DNA from: Xenorhabdus khoisanae
GTDB lineage: Bacteria > Pseudomonadota > Gammaproteobacteria > Enterobacterales > Enterobacteriaceae
DNA: 37,135 nt
Direction of reading: 5' to 3'
NCBI RefSeq assembly: GCF_001037465.1
Contig: NZ_LFCV01000069.1
Span: 1-37,135, forward strand
Shown here: positions 25,186 to 32,612 of the stretch, one piece after another
Layout of the letters: each line of letters opens with the position of its first letter
Numbering within the stretch: the first letter of the stretch is position 1
Notes under the pieces: generated by a model
What the model was told of the DNA's origin: nothing
Database searches by the model: none
Seen by the model: only the letters and a program-made list of their open reading frames with translations
Translations under genes and position numbers: made by a program

Positions 25186-25476
25186 ATGACTAGCAAAGCA
25201 AAAGTTGTGCAATTCAGAGCTACACCAAAAGCACAATCTAAAATCAGTGAATTGAAATCCAGACTCAAATCGAAAGGCGTTAAACCAAGTATTGAGATAG
25301 TGCTTAATGCACTCCTAGAGAACATCACATTAGCAGAATTCGATAAATGCACTAAACAGATCATTGCCGACAACAGTGTTAAAACACAACTTCTCGAAAT
25401 GTTCAAAGAAGGCAGGATCACAGAGGAAATGCTCGAAATATTAATGAAAAACGCAGAGCAGTCCGCTGACAATTGA
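25186..25476 (+). CDS. Small ribbon-helix-helix-like protein
   Basis: 96 residues. A starting strand (AKVVQFRATPKAQ) followed by two helices (SKISELKSRLKSKG, SIEIVLNALLENI) fits a ribbon-helix-helix DNA-binding fold; the C-terminal helices (TQLLEMFKEGRITEEMLEILMKNAEQ) are charged. It lies 38 bp after the helicase and is probably cotranscribed. It is a candidate for the protein that binds the repeated 12-bp dyad, but that is only inference. Family not identified. Confidence 0.65.
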   Translation: MTSKAKVVQFRATPKAQSKISELKSRLKSKGVKPSIEIVLNALLENITLAEFDKCTKQIIADNSVKTQLLEMFKEGRITEEMLEILMKNAEQSADN

Positions 25477-25502
25477 TACTTTTCCCCTCTATGAATTCGT
25501 TA

Positions 25503-25548
25503 TTATTCGCTCCGCTTAATGGAACATTAAATTAAGCGGAGCGAATAA
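25503..25548. terminator. Long perfect hairpin, probably a two-way terminator
   Basis: An 18-bp perfect inverted repeat: TTATTCGCTCCGCTTAAT (25503-25520), 10-base loop, and its complement at 25531-25548. It lies between the plus-strand helicase unit and the minus-strand tail-protein fragment, so it faces two converging units. No U-tract is attached, so a purely Rho-independent role is not certain. Confidence 0.6.
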
Positions 25549-25551
25549 ATA

Positions 25552-25758
25552 TCAGCAATTTAACATCATGCCACTGATGTTAGAGACGCTGAGTATAGTT
25601 AAAGAGCCTGCCGAACTGACCACAGCCATACCCTCCACAATACAGTCACTCAGGAGAATACTAGCGCTATCAGGAGCACAGGACATAAACCCGAGAGGTT
25701 GAAACCCGTGATTGGATAAAATGTCGAGTGATGCCCTAGATAGATCTATGCTGAGGCA
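25552..25758 (-). pseudogene. C-terminal remnant of a tail or beta-helix protein
   Basis: 68 codons are open with protein-like content (LDILSNHGFQPLGFM, SASILLSDCIVEGMAVVSS, SLTILSVSNISGMMLNC) and no start codon at the left end of the frame. In another frame just upstream there is IGSLGSGALLFN, which would continue the same style. The Ser/Gly/Ile-rich repeats resemble right-handed beta-helix tail spikes. It appears to be the decayed end of a tail fibre or spike gene. The rest of 25759-25962 has further frame-broken pieces and the hairpin at 25940-25978. Confidence 0.45.
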
Positions 25759-25939
25759 TTAGACTGACGATGTTAGTTGAAGAGTAATGCACCAGAACCG
25801 AGGCTACCAATCTCGTATAGCACAAAGACAAATCACCCGCTCCATCATTTTAATTGATTGAATCATCTTGAAATGAATCTACAGTTGTTAGCTGGATAAG
25901 TCCTGCCCTAGAAAATGGCAGAGAGCAAGATGGTTGGTG

Positions 25940-25978
25940 TTCTGACTATTACTCTATTAGTATTAAAAATAGTCAGAA
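25940..25978 (-). terminator. Hairpin at the end of the tail-tip-type gene
   Basis: TTCTGACTATT (25940-25950) pairs perfectly with AATAGTCAGAA (25968-25978). On the minus strand it spans the stop codon (25963-25965) of the adjoining gene. No U-tract follows; a weak terminator or a message 3' end protector. Confidence 0.5.
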
Positions 25979-26979
25979 AATTCTATTGCATATGTCGGAA
26001 CTGCTGCGTAATCGTTAAGCTCATGCCTCGGTCCAATATTACCATCACCAATTTTTATCCCTGTTGTTAAAGTTATTTTATTTTCATGAAATTTATATGC
26101 GGTCGAATAAAAATTCCAGTCATTATTTCTTTTACTCCATAGAAGATATAAGTCTGTAGCCCTAATCATTGGGGACTTTAAATTTGTAGTAACCACATCA
26201 TTCTCGCTATTAAAAACAACATTTTCACCTTGGAAGAATGGTACGTATCGACTGGAGTAAGTTAACTCTCCCCGTTCATTCCAAATATGAACCCCACAAC
26301 CATCTTTCTGTGGAGTGAATCCAGAGGAAAAAACAACCACATATAGATTGCAATCATGAGATACGGTAACTTTATTGTATATTCTGTCAGTAGAGACAGC
26401 ACAATTTGGATTATCACTTCGGACAAATACTACTTGATTATCTGGGTTTGGCAAATCTGATGGAACACTCCATGACTGCCCTGCGCTCATTTTAATTTTT
26501 TTCCTTAATACACAATAACCAAGCTCTTTTTCATTAGAAACAGTTAAAAATTGATTTGCCCCCTTAAAATCTAGACCATAATTATCTTTTCTTGTATTTT
26601 TAGAATAGCCATATACATCTATAATAAACTCATCAGTAAATAACCACTCTGAAATAGCATAAAAATCCTCAAGAGAATAACTATCAATTCCCCAAACAAT
26701 ATAGTTACCCTGAATATCGAACTTTGTAATTGGTACTGAATACATATCAGCTCTCAAATAATACAATACATAATACAAACAAGAACACCGAGGCACTATG
26801 ACCAATTGATAGTTTTCAGCATTAGGTACAAAATGTTTATATTGATATTTGACATTTGCACCTTCTCCCTCTTGCTTTTGTTTAATTGTTGTTAATTTTG
26901 TTAATAAGTGGCCCTTTTCATTTAATAAAAAGGGTTTTCCACCATCCGATGGGTAAACAACTAATCCAGATTTTTCCAT
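25963..26979 (-). CDS. Tail-tip associated protein (DUF6453-like)
   Basis: 338 residues from ATG 26979; an ATG at 27003 is also in frame, but only 26979 has a purine-rich site (TTAGG) and gives the family-type start (GLVVYPSDGGKPFLLNEKGHL). The C-terminal half (NLYVVVFSSGFTPQKDGCGVHIWNERGELTYSSRYVPF) resembles the phage DUF6453 proteins encoded near central tail fibres, in which a GL-Y-DG and N-G-FDS pattern recurs. It is probably part of, or a chaperone for, the tail tip. Its codon use is more AT-rich than the tail operon, as if acquired separately. Confidence 0.55.
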   Translation of the reverse strand: MEKSGLVVYPSDGGKPFLLNEKGHLLTKLTTIKQKQEGEGANVKYQYKHFVPNAENYQLVIVPRCSCLYYVLYYLRADMYSVPITKFDIQGNYIVWGIDSYSLEDFYAISEWLFTDEFIIDVYGYSKNTRKDNYGLDFKGANQFLTVSNEKELGYCVLRKKIKMSAGQSWSVPSDLPNPDNQVVFVRSDNPNCAVSTDRIYNKVTVSHDCNLYVVVFSSGFTPQKDGCGVHIWNERGELTYSSRYVPFFQGENVVFNSENDVVTTNLKSPMIRATDLYLLWSKRNNDWNFYSTAYKFHENKITLTTGIKIGDGNIGPRHELNDYAAVPTYAIEFSDYF

Positions 26980-27154
26980 TATAATCGACCTAACAGCATC
27001 CAATTGCAGGTTATAGTGAGTTTAGACCTTTCAGTTTCCCAAGCTCATGTTGCTAACCTAAAAAACTAATAAAAATTTATCATTACATAATATTTTTTAT
27101 ACAGGTAGTACTAAATTCAAAAAATACCAAACCTATTATTAACCCAGCTGCAAT

Positions 27155-27418
27155 CTATATCGCCAAGTTCCAGATTTGATACAGCTTGACGCTACATAAA
27201 CTAAAATCTAAATCACCTCCATTCTCTCCCATAAATGTTGTTTTAACTCTAAATACATTAATTGAGTTGGGTATTACTTTCACTAACAGAGTTTTCAAAA
27301 ACGGAAGACATGCCCCTCTTCTAAGAAACTCTCCAATCATATATTCACCACTACGGTAATTGTCAACATAATTGGCACTATTAATGAGTTTAAGAGAGCT
27401 GTCTTTTTCGTTCGGGAT
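27155..27418 (-). pseudogene. Remnant sharing a C-terminal motif with the lipoprotein at 29151
   Basis: Open from a TGA near 27419; the first ATG is at 27340 (61 residues). It contains PNSINVFRVKTTF, which matches PNSINVFRIFVKN near the end of the 29151-29579 lipoprotein. Upstream of the ATG the frame is open with plausible residues (SANYVDNYRSGEYMIGEF), so the true start seems lost. No signal peptide. Probably a broken relative of that lipoprotein. Confidence 0.4.
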
Positions 27419-27461
27419 TCAACGTCACGATATCGACCAGCTGCTCTCTCTATCAGTGTTG

Positions 27462-27671
27462 TTAATGGGGATGACAACTATGCTGACAATTACCGTCCTC
27501 GCCATCACGGTAGATGTCAACATCACGAAATAAAGAAGATGTAGGGTCTTTTATTGCCCTGTTAACCTGTTCTTTAACAGACTCTCGAATATCATCATCG
27601 CTAGGTGAACAGGCTGTTAATAAAATAGAACCTGCTGCGATTATCATTTTTAGTGAGTGTTTAATATACAA
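27462..27671 (-). CDS. Small lipoprotein, probably truncated
   Basis: 69 residues. Signal peptide with lipobox LLTAC (Cys 21), followed by SPSDDDIRESVKEQVNRAIKDPTSSLFRDVDIY, a pattern found in phage and enterobacterial small lipoproteins. The last residues (GNCQHSCHPH) look out of frame, so the gene may be cut by a frameshift. It would be anchored in the inner or outer membrane. Confidence 0.6.
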   Translation of the reverse strand: MYIKHSLKMIIAAGSILLTACSPSDDDIRESVKEQVNRAIKDPTSSLFRDVDIYRDGEDGNCQHSCHPH

Positions 27672-27839
27672 CCTTACTGCAAATAGGGAAAACCGTTATT
27701 TTTATCTAACCGTAAAACTTTGTCACTAAATAAATAAGCTATTACACCTCTCATAGCTCTAAATCAGTATGCTATTATTTTTAGCATGGTTATTATGGTG
27801 AAAATTCAGACTGATTAGATTTAGAAATAGGCAAAATCA

Positions 27840-28055
27840 CTAAAAGATGGATATTTTCTGACTGGGAAATGAACGGTATTCTTCAGCCTTATAACTGCCA
27901 TCTTCTTGGCGGATCAAAAATATTTTACGTTCCGCTTTCAGCGCCTTGCTAATCGCTGTTTGATGTACACCCAGCGCATTTGCTGTTTCCGCCTGACCAT
28001 GTTGTCTAACATATTCTGATAATGGTATTTTTTTCATTTCATTATGTTCAAACAT
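27840..28055 (-). CDS. cro: Cro-family repressor
   Basis: 71 residues. It aligns with lambda Cro throughout: IPLSEYVRQHGQAETANALGVHQTAISKALKAERKIFLI against [39 protein letters not shown], then the DGS-Y-AEE and PFPS parts. The helix-turn-helix (QAETANALGVHQTAISKALKA) is intact. AGG lies at a good distance before ATG 28055; MKK at 28037 is possible. No CI gene faces it, which is unusual. Confidence 0.88.
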   Translation of the reverse strand: MFEHNEMKKIPLSEYVRQHGQAETANALGVHQTAISKALKAERKIFLIRQEDGSYKAEEYRSFPSQKISIF

Positions 28056-28070
28056 TCAGTTACCTGCTAC

Positions 28071-28090
28071 TTTGCAAGATAATAAGCAAA
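28071..28090 (-). promoter_or_regulatory. Operator-like inverted repeat upstream of cro
   Basis: TTTGC-N10-GCAAA (28071-28090) is centred over TATTAT, a possible -10 box on the minus strand. Suitable for Cro autoregulation. Only 5-bp arms, so moderate support. Confidence 0.4.
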
Positions 28091-28167
28091 CCGCCAGATA
28101 TATTATTTCGACGAGAGGATAAAATTTGGAAAATATATAGATATTTTATGCTCTCTATTTTGAGCAA

Positions 28168-28479
28168 TCACATTTCTATTTTTCTGAAATGACGTTCAAG
28201 AGAGATTTCGGGGTTATGTATCTGAGATTTTTTGTGGAGAGTTCGCTCAATGAGTTGACCGTTTTTGTCAAAATAGCGGCTGGGCCAGATTTCTGAGGGA
28301 TGGATTCCGAGGTAATTGGCAATAATCCATTCGCCTTTAGGCCATTGCCTACTGAGGGCATTTGCCAGTGTAGACGAACTGAGTCCTGAGTCACGAGAGA
28401 GTGCCGCTAAGGTTGTTCCGCGTTTACGCAATGCCGCAATAATATCGGCTTGATGCCAGTCATACCTCATATATTTCAT
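28168..28479 (-). CDS. Ner/Nlp-family transcription regulator
   Basis: 103 residues from ATG 28479, which has AAGGGG 9 nt upstream; starts at 28497 and 28470 are possible. It aligns with Mu Ner over DWHQADIIAALRKRGTTLAALSRDSGLSSSTLANALSRQWPKGEWIIANYLGIHPSEIWPSRY, including the helix-turn-helix. The C-terminal 40 residues (HKKSQIHNPEISLERHFRKIEM) extend beyond Ner. In Mu, Ner represses the early promoter. Having Ner-like and Cro genes in tandem on one strand is unusual. Confidence 0.85.
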   Translation of the reverse strand: MKYMRYDWHQADIIAALRKRGTTLAALSRDSGLSSSTLANALSRQWPKGEWIIANYLGIHPSEIWPSRYFDKNGQLIERTLHKKSQIHNPEISLERHFRKIEM

Positions 28480-28514
28480 TCCTGCTACCCCTTCCATTAA
28501 TCAATATCGATGGT

Positions 28515-28587
28515 GGTGATTCAAAGCAGGGTTAGCAGACCGGGATCAACTTCCGGCGAGACGTGAGTCTCCCCTACCTGAATCACC
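28515..28587 (-). ncRNA. Structured RNA candidate (C4 antisense-like)
   Basis: GGTGATTCA (28515-28523) pairs with TGAATCACC (28579-28587), closing a domain with two inner stems: CCGG (40-43 of 28500) with CCGG (28553-28556), and GAGAC (28558-28562) with GTCTC (28567-28571) across a GTGA tetraloop. This three-stem form resembles the C4 antisense RNA of P1/P7/P4-type phages. Strand is chosen by the neighbouring minus-strand genes; identity is not certain. Confidence 0.4.
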
Positions 28588-28639
28588 ATTGAAAGGGCGA
28601 GAGCAGGCACACTGGCAGAAAATTCCTACCAGTGGTTGA

Positions 28640-28915
28640 TCTTCAAGGCTGCTAAACCTTGACCACCGGATTTTGCCGATGGCGGAAGCACTTTAACCGA
28701 TTGGTTTATTTGGATCAATAAGCGAACCACTACAATTGGCCACTTTTTATTGCTTATAAACTTTCTGACGGTTAACAATGATAAGAACCCATCGGGCAAG
28801 CAGTGTAAAGGTTGGGAAAATCGCGCTTCTACCCATAGGAGTAAGCGAGAGTATTCAAAGCCTTTATTGGTACTGCAATCATCGTTCTCAAGGCGTTAGT
28901 TGCACTTTTAGAATT
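28640..28915 (-). pseudogene. Frame-broken Icd/Ash-like remnant
   Basis: Two overlapping minus-strand pieces look coding but cannot be joined without a frameshift: SKSATNALRTMIAVPIKALN with TLAYSYG near 28915-28850, and LPDGFLSLLTVRKFISNKK with WPIVVVRLLIQINQS near 28800-28640. Such sequences are typical of the icd/ash region next to C4 RNA in P1/P4-like phages. CACTGG/CCAGTG and TCAAGG/CCTTGA hairpins lie in 28609-28673. The remaining part of 28916-29150 shows no supported gene. Confidence 0.35.
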
Positions 28916-29150
28916 GATTTAAAATAACGGAAACGTAGATAAGACCATCGAGTTAACCGCTCGATGGCCTTTAATATTTAGGAATGGATCGTTTTTATAA
29001 AAAATTCAGAGATTGTATATCAACTCGCATTTGCTTCATTCATTGCAGCATTCAATTTTCCATACAATCGGGAAGCTTTTTCAATTTCAGTTCTGTATCG
29101 GGAACTATCTTTATCCAAACCATCGGGAGATCTATATCGCGCACAATTAT

Positions 29151-29579
29151 TTATTTCACATTATCTCTTACAATGTTTGGAGTAGAGCCGTTTTTTACAA
29201 AAATCCTAAAAACATTTATTGAATTTGGTAATATTTTTGCGTTTAACGAACTTAGTAGTGACGCACACATAGGATTTCCACCTAAATATGTTGATAAAGT
29301 AAAATCACCCGAATGTGTGTAAAAAGTAACTTTCTCTCCAGCATTTAACTCAGCAATTTTTATGCCGTTAAAATGTACGTTTTGAAAACAGCCCGCCCCT
29401 ATGAAACCCTGATCTCTTTTTACTATGATTGTGCTTTTTCCCACAGTATTGTCTCTACCTGACTCCCAAAACATTCTTTCAACAGGTACCTCTTTAGAGG
29501 CGGAAGTATCCAGTCTTGTTGTTGAACACCCCACCAGTAGAATAGAACACAAAACAACCAAAAATACCTTATTTTTCAT
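29151..29579 (-). CDS. Lipoprotein of unknown function
   Basis: 142 residues. Clear lipoprotein signal (VFLVVLCSILLVGC, Cys 18), then VPVERMFWESGRDNTVGKSTIIVKRDQGFIGAGCFQNVHFNGIKIAELNAGEKVTFY, a beta-sandwich-like pattern found in small enterobacterial lipoproteins. It is transcribed away from the Hfq-like gene. Possibly a lysogenic conversion factor, but no direct evidence. It shares a C-terminal motif with the remnant at 27155. Confidence 0.75.
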   Translation of the reverse strand: MKNKVFLVVLCSILLVGCSTTRLDTSASKEVPVERMFWESGRDNTVGKSTIIVKRDQGFIGAGCFQNVHFNGIKIAELNAGEKVTFYTHSGDFTLSTYLGGNPMCASLLSSLNAKILPNSINVFRIFVKNGSTPNIVRDNVK

Positions 29580-29729
29580 ACAAATACTCTATTATTGATA
29601 ATTGTTCGCATTGTATGATTGTATAAGTATTTATTACAATATAAATGTACACCGATTATCTGATTTTTAACCCGTCATGTGTTTGGTATGATCCAGTCAT
29701 ATCAAAAAAATCATTAAGTAGAGAAGAAA

Positions 29730-30251
29730 ATGAACAGTGAATTGCCAAAGGTAGATATCACATACGGAACAAAGCGGCATGGTAATAGAAGTTATAAAAC
29801 CTTTAGCGCGTCAATGCTAAAAATTCAACGAGGTGGAAAATCAGTCAAGGCGCTTAAAACAAGTGGAGAATCATATCTTTCCAACATAGAGAGAGTAACA
29901 GCAAATAAAGATTTGTTAATTTTGTCAGATACTAGAATGCGAATTTCAGACCTAGTTTCTATCGAAGTTGTTGAACGAGTCGAAGTTGAAAAAAAACAAT
30001 CCAGAATGGTGGGTGAACCTATCAATAACACCAATACAAAAACCTTTCATTTAATACTCAATAAAGCCCATGCGGTCGGTAAGGGTGTAGTGGTGTTTAT
30101 GAAAAGTGGAATAGTTTATAAGGGCGTTTCAGACAATCACGACTTTGATTCCCTATCACTAAACACAGATGATGCACAACTCGTTATCATCATGTACGAT
30201 GCAGTAAAACGTATTATTCCACTCGAAGCTGACGGAACACTGGCTGAATAA
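29730..30251 (+). CDS. Hfq/Sm-like protein, possibly with two Sm folds
   Basis: 173 residues. The C-terminal part aligns with E. coli Hfq: GVVVFMKSGIVYKGVSDNHDFDSLSLN, then AQLVIIMYDAVKRIIP, against [27 protein letters not shown], then SQMVYKHAISTVVP. This covers both Sm1 (G, D-F) and Sm2 (Y-A-I) positions, although His of the YKHA motif is Asp here. The N-terminal half (SYLSNIERVTANKDLLILSDTRMRISDLVSIEVV) may be a second, weaker Sm fold. If so it could bind RNA as a mobile-element Hfq. Family match is from pattern only. A possible promoter is TTGTAT-N18-TACAAT before it. Confidence 0.6.
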   Translation: MNSELPKVDITYGTKRHGNRSYKTFSASMLKIQRGGKSVKALKTSGESYLSNIERVTANKDLLILSDTRMRISDLVSIEVVERVEVEKKQSRMVGEPINNTNTKTFHLILNKAHAVGKGVVVFMKSGIVYKGVSDNHDFDSLSLNTDDAQLVIIMYDAVKRIIPLEADGTLAE

Positions 30252-30262
30252 TGATTCTAAAT

Positions 30263-30290
30263 TTTAGGGGCTAGGTTAAATGCCCCTAAA
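30263..30290 (+). terminator. Terminator-like hairpin after the Hfq-like gene
   Basis: TTTAGGGGC (30263-30271), loop of 10, GCCCCTAAA (30282-30290): a perfect 9-bp stem 12 bp past the stop. It is followed by TAAAATAG rather than a T-run, so a weak terminator. The rest of 30291-30540 is AT-rich and shows no gene. Confidence 0.5.
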
Positions 30291-30556
30291 TAAAATAGAG
30301 TTTTTATAAGGTGATTCTTCGAGCTAATTCTCACGTATTATTCTTTCCAAGATATCCACTTTCCTACTAAACGTGTTGATTAACAACCCTACCTGTCGAA
30401 ACAATTCATATATGAAGTTATATTTTACATATTCATTATAAATATAAGGTTAAATATTGGAAAATGTTATTTATCTAGCCAACACCTTCAATCATTTTAA
30501 AATTATTTCTAAGACTTTTAATATTCAATAATAAATTAAAAATTTATAAAAAACTC

Positions 30557-30584
30557 TTGATCTGTTTTTAAAAAACGTTATTAT
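30557..30584 (+). promoter_or_regulatory. Promoter of the orphan gene at 30666
   Basis: -35 TTGATC (30557-30562), 16-bp spacer, -10 TATTAT (30579-30584). The leader is about 75 nt, and AGGA lies before the ATG. AT-rich upstream sequence would suit UP-element or H-NS effects. Confidence 0.5.
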
Positions 30585-30665
30585 GAACGCCATCAAGTGA
30601 GACAACACTATAAAACAAAGTAAATTAAATCAGCCAACTGGCTACTATATACAGGAATCTAAATC

Positions 30666-31340
30666 ATGGCTAACTTGTCTAAATCTATTATCGTTTCTTC
30701 TGTAGCTTCTGTTTCTTCACTGTTACACACACAATATAACGATATCAAGCAACGCTTATCCACTATTGCTACTCCTTCCAGTGCGGAAAAAGCAGAATTA
30801 CAAGCAGCAATTACTAAAGTTAAATACTTCTCTGGTTTATCTGAATTAGTTGCGAAAAATGACAAAGCTGTTTCCGCTTTATACTTCATCGTTAAAAACG
30901 CTAAAAAAGATCCTAGCGACTTATTAAAAGAAATTGCTATTAACTCTTATAGCTTAAATAAGTTTTGTTTTATTATTAGTGGCATTGCTAATAGCTTTTA
31001 TAATTATGATTTATCAGATATGAGCGCATCCAATATCATGGCAGTTTTAGATTTTATTATTATGGGTAAAGTTAAATTTAGTATGCGCCAATATCGTGAC
31101 CAAATGACAGCACACAAAGAAAAAGCAGACAAGAAAGCAGATAGCGGATTTACACAGACAAATCAAGCGTTAAAACTTTGTGAACGTCTGGGGATTGTGT
31201 CTTATACTGGTGGAAAAATAAGCATGGGTTATGGTGAGTATAAAATCAACACAGAAAACGATTTAGTTAAATACTTAAAATCTATTTTTACCAAAGATAA
31301 AGAGACACAAAACGAGTTAGATTTATCAATCGAAAATTAA
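30666..31340 (+). CDS. Orphan AT-rich gene of unknown function
   Basis: 224 residues, not recognised. Helical throughout, with hydrophobic helix about 97-112 (LNKFCFIISGIANSFYN) and another near 122-132 (NIMAVLDFIIM). A Lys-rich linker (HKEKADKKADS) precedes a C-terminal part (NQALKLCERLGIVSYTGGKISMGYGEYKI) that may be a winged helix. The codons are strongly A/T-ending, unlike the phage operons, which suggests recent acquisition. It has its own promoter and a good terminator, so it is probably an independent accessory gene (regulator, effector or defence factor). Confidence 0.75.
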   Translation: MANLSKSIIVSSVASVSSLLHTQYNDIKQRLSTIATPSSAEKAELQAAITKVKYFSGLSELVAKNDKAVSALYFIVKNAKKDPSDLLKEIAINSYSLNKFCFIISGIANSFYNYDLSDMSASNIMAVLDFIIMGKVKFSMRQYRDQMTAHKEKADKKADSGFTQTNQALKLCERLGIVSYTGGKISMGYGEYKINTENDLVKYLKSIFTKDKETQNELDLSIEN

Positions 31341-31352
31341 TTACTTTTACAA

Positions 31353-31379
31353 AATCCGCTCAGAGTAGCGGATTTTTTT
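31353..31379 (+). terminator. Rho-independent terminator
   Basis: AATCCGCT (31353-31360), loop CAGAGT, AGCGGATT (31367-31374) with seven T. A textbook terminator for the 30666 gene, 13 bp past its stop. Confidence 0.85.
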
Positions 31380-32045
31380 GTTTATTTTCCGCTAGTCTTA
31401 TCACTTCACAAAATCCACTCTTACAAAGCCATAAAGCACACTTATAGCGTTTTGATTATCTTTCTTGTACAAATCCACCAGCCAGCGAAAAAAATCGCTT
31501 AAAATCCTTTTCATAGCGTTCTAGTGCTTTTCTGTTTTGTCGTTGATAAATAGTAATATTGAACACCCCATAAAAACGCATACAATCAATTTAGAGACGT
31601 TTTTAGATTAAAAACAAAGGAATGTATTAGTAAAAGATAAAATCGCTCATAATGCGATACATTTAGTTCTATTGCCCACCTACAATAGCCTAATTCATTT
31701 TGTTGATTGGCTAGATGAATGAATCATAATAAGCGTAACAAAATCATATACGTCATAGTTATAACTTATGTTATTACATTAAAGAATATGATTTCATAAT
31801 TGATAATTTCTTAATTAATTATTATTAAACTATTTAACTTGCTCTGTGCACCTTAACGTGATGCGACCCTTTCCCCGTTTCCCGAAACCGACCTTTTCCC
31901 GAAGGCAGCCGTTTTGAAAGTTTTAAAATACTCCCTTTCGCAGCCGAAGGTTTTACTCCACCTCATTGCACCTATTCCCTTCGGCTGATGACTTACAAAA
32001 GAAAGCCGGACTTTCCTCCGCTTTCTTCGTTCCAGTTCACGCACA
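31380..32045. other. Gene-free stretch: AT-rich part and hairpin-rich island
   Basis: 31380-31850 is AT-rich with no supported gene. 31855-32045 is richer in G+C and holds nested inverted repeats: CAGCCGAAGG (31941-31950) with CCTTCGGCTG (31978-31987), and AAGAAAGC (31999-32006) with GCTTTCTT (32020-32027). A minus reading frame of 63 codons crosses it but looks like a by-product. Such hairpin-rich islands resemble single-strand initiation or ssDNA promoter sites in conjugative-plasmid leading regions; this is only a resemblance. Confidence 0.35.
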
Positions 32046-32058
32046 ACACAGTATTACA

Positions 32059-32364
32059 TTACAGGTAAAAAGGCTCTCGACTAAAATCTTTTTTCAATCT
32101 GAAAAGCTCAGTGCCATTTGAATAAATTGGCGTTTTATCCAATAGATAGAATGAGAGCGATATATTTTCACAGGCTGATGGATGTTTATAGGTTTCACGT
32201 TCTTTTCGTATCTCGTCAGCAATACGCAGTTTTAAACGTAAATGACGGCGGTTTTCTTCGATTTGTTCAGCGATTTGATTGTCCAATTCAAGCTCGTGTT
32301 CAAGAGCATCATGATCAATAAATAAGTTTTGAGCGTTGCTGTGGTTAAATGCGTTAGAGCGCAT
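32059..32364 (-). CDS. Small charged helical protein, unknown
   Basis: 101 residues. GGAG lies 8 nt before the ATG at 32364. A long charged helix (HDALEHELELDNQIAEQIEENRRHLRLKLRIADEIRKERE) is followed by a polar C-terminal end. No family recognised. It lies downstream of the first 98-bp repeat on the same strand. It could be an accessory gene of the plasmid- or island-like segment. Confidence 0.6.
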   Translation of the reverse strand: MRSNAFNHSNAQNLFIDHDALEHELELDNQIAEQIEENRRHLRLKLRIADEIRKERETYKHPSACENISLSFYLLDKTPIYSNGTELFRLKKDFSREPFYL

Positions 32365-32514
32365 ATTGTTTACTCCATTTGGTTATTTATAATATTTTCT
32401 TAATGGAGTTATTTTCACATACTGAGTACGGTAACAAAGAGATAGCAGACGGGCACAGCAAGTAATACATCTCATAATGCAGGCAAAGAAATACTGAATA
32501 CATGCGTTAAATAA

Positions 32515-32612
32515 ACTCTCTGCGGTTTTCCACGGGAGAGTTCGGTAGCCGAGTAGAAAGAGGTCCATTGCCTACGGGAAAGAGGTGGATAAAAAGCCGC
32601 TACATTAGCGGC
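32515..32612 (-). repeat. 98-bp direct repeat, copy 1 (with terminator)
   Basis: About 93 percent identical (7 differences in 98) to 33664-33761. Its right end holds GCCGC-TACATTA-GCGGC (32596-32612), which on the minus strand is a terminator with TTTTT following, placed after higA. The two copies bracket the HigBA operon. Confidence 0.9.

Noticed and set aside
25551-25962. Retron, group II intron or other large structured RNA
   Set aside because: No reverse transcriptase is present, intron start and domain V signals are absent, and the minus strand contains coherent protein-coding remnants instead.
31853-32044. Minus-strand 63-codon Arg-rich frame
   Set aside because: It coincides with nested inverted repeats and all three frames look alike in style; RNA/DNA structure explains it better than a protein.
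32383-32568. Minus-strand 61-codon frame
   Set aside because: Its start lies inside the 98-bp repeat, no ribosome site is present, and its Cys/Leu-rich sequence fits no domain.
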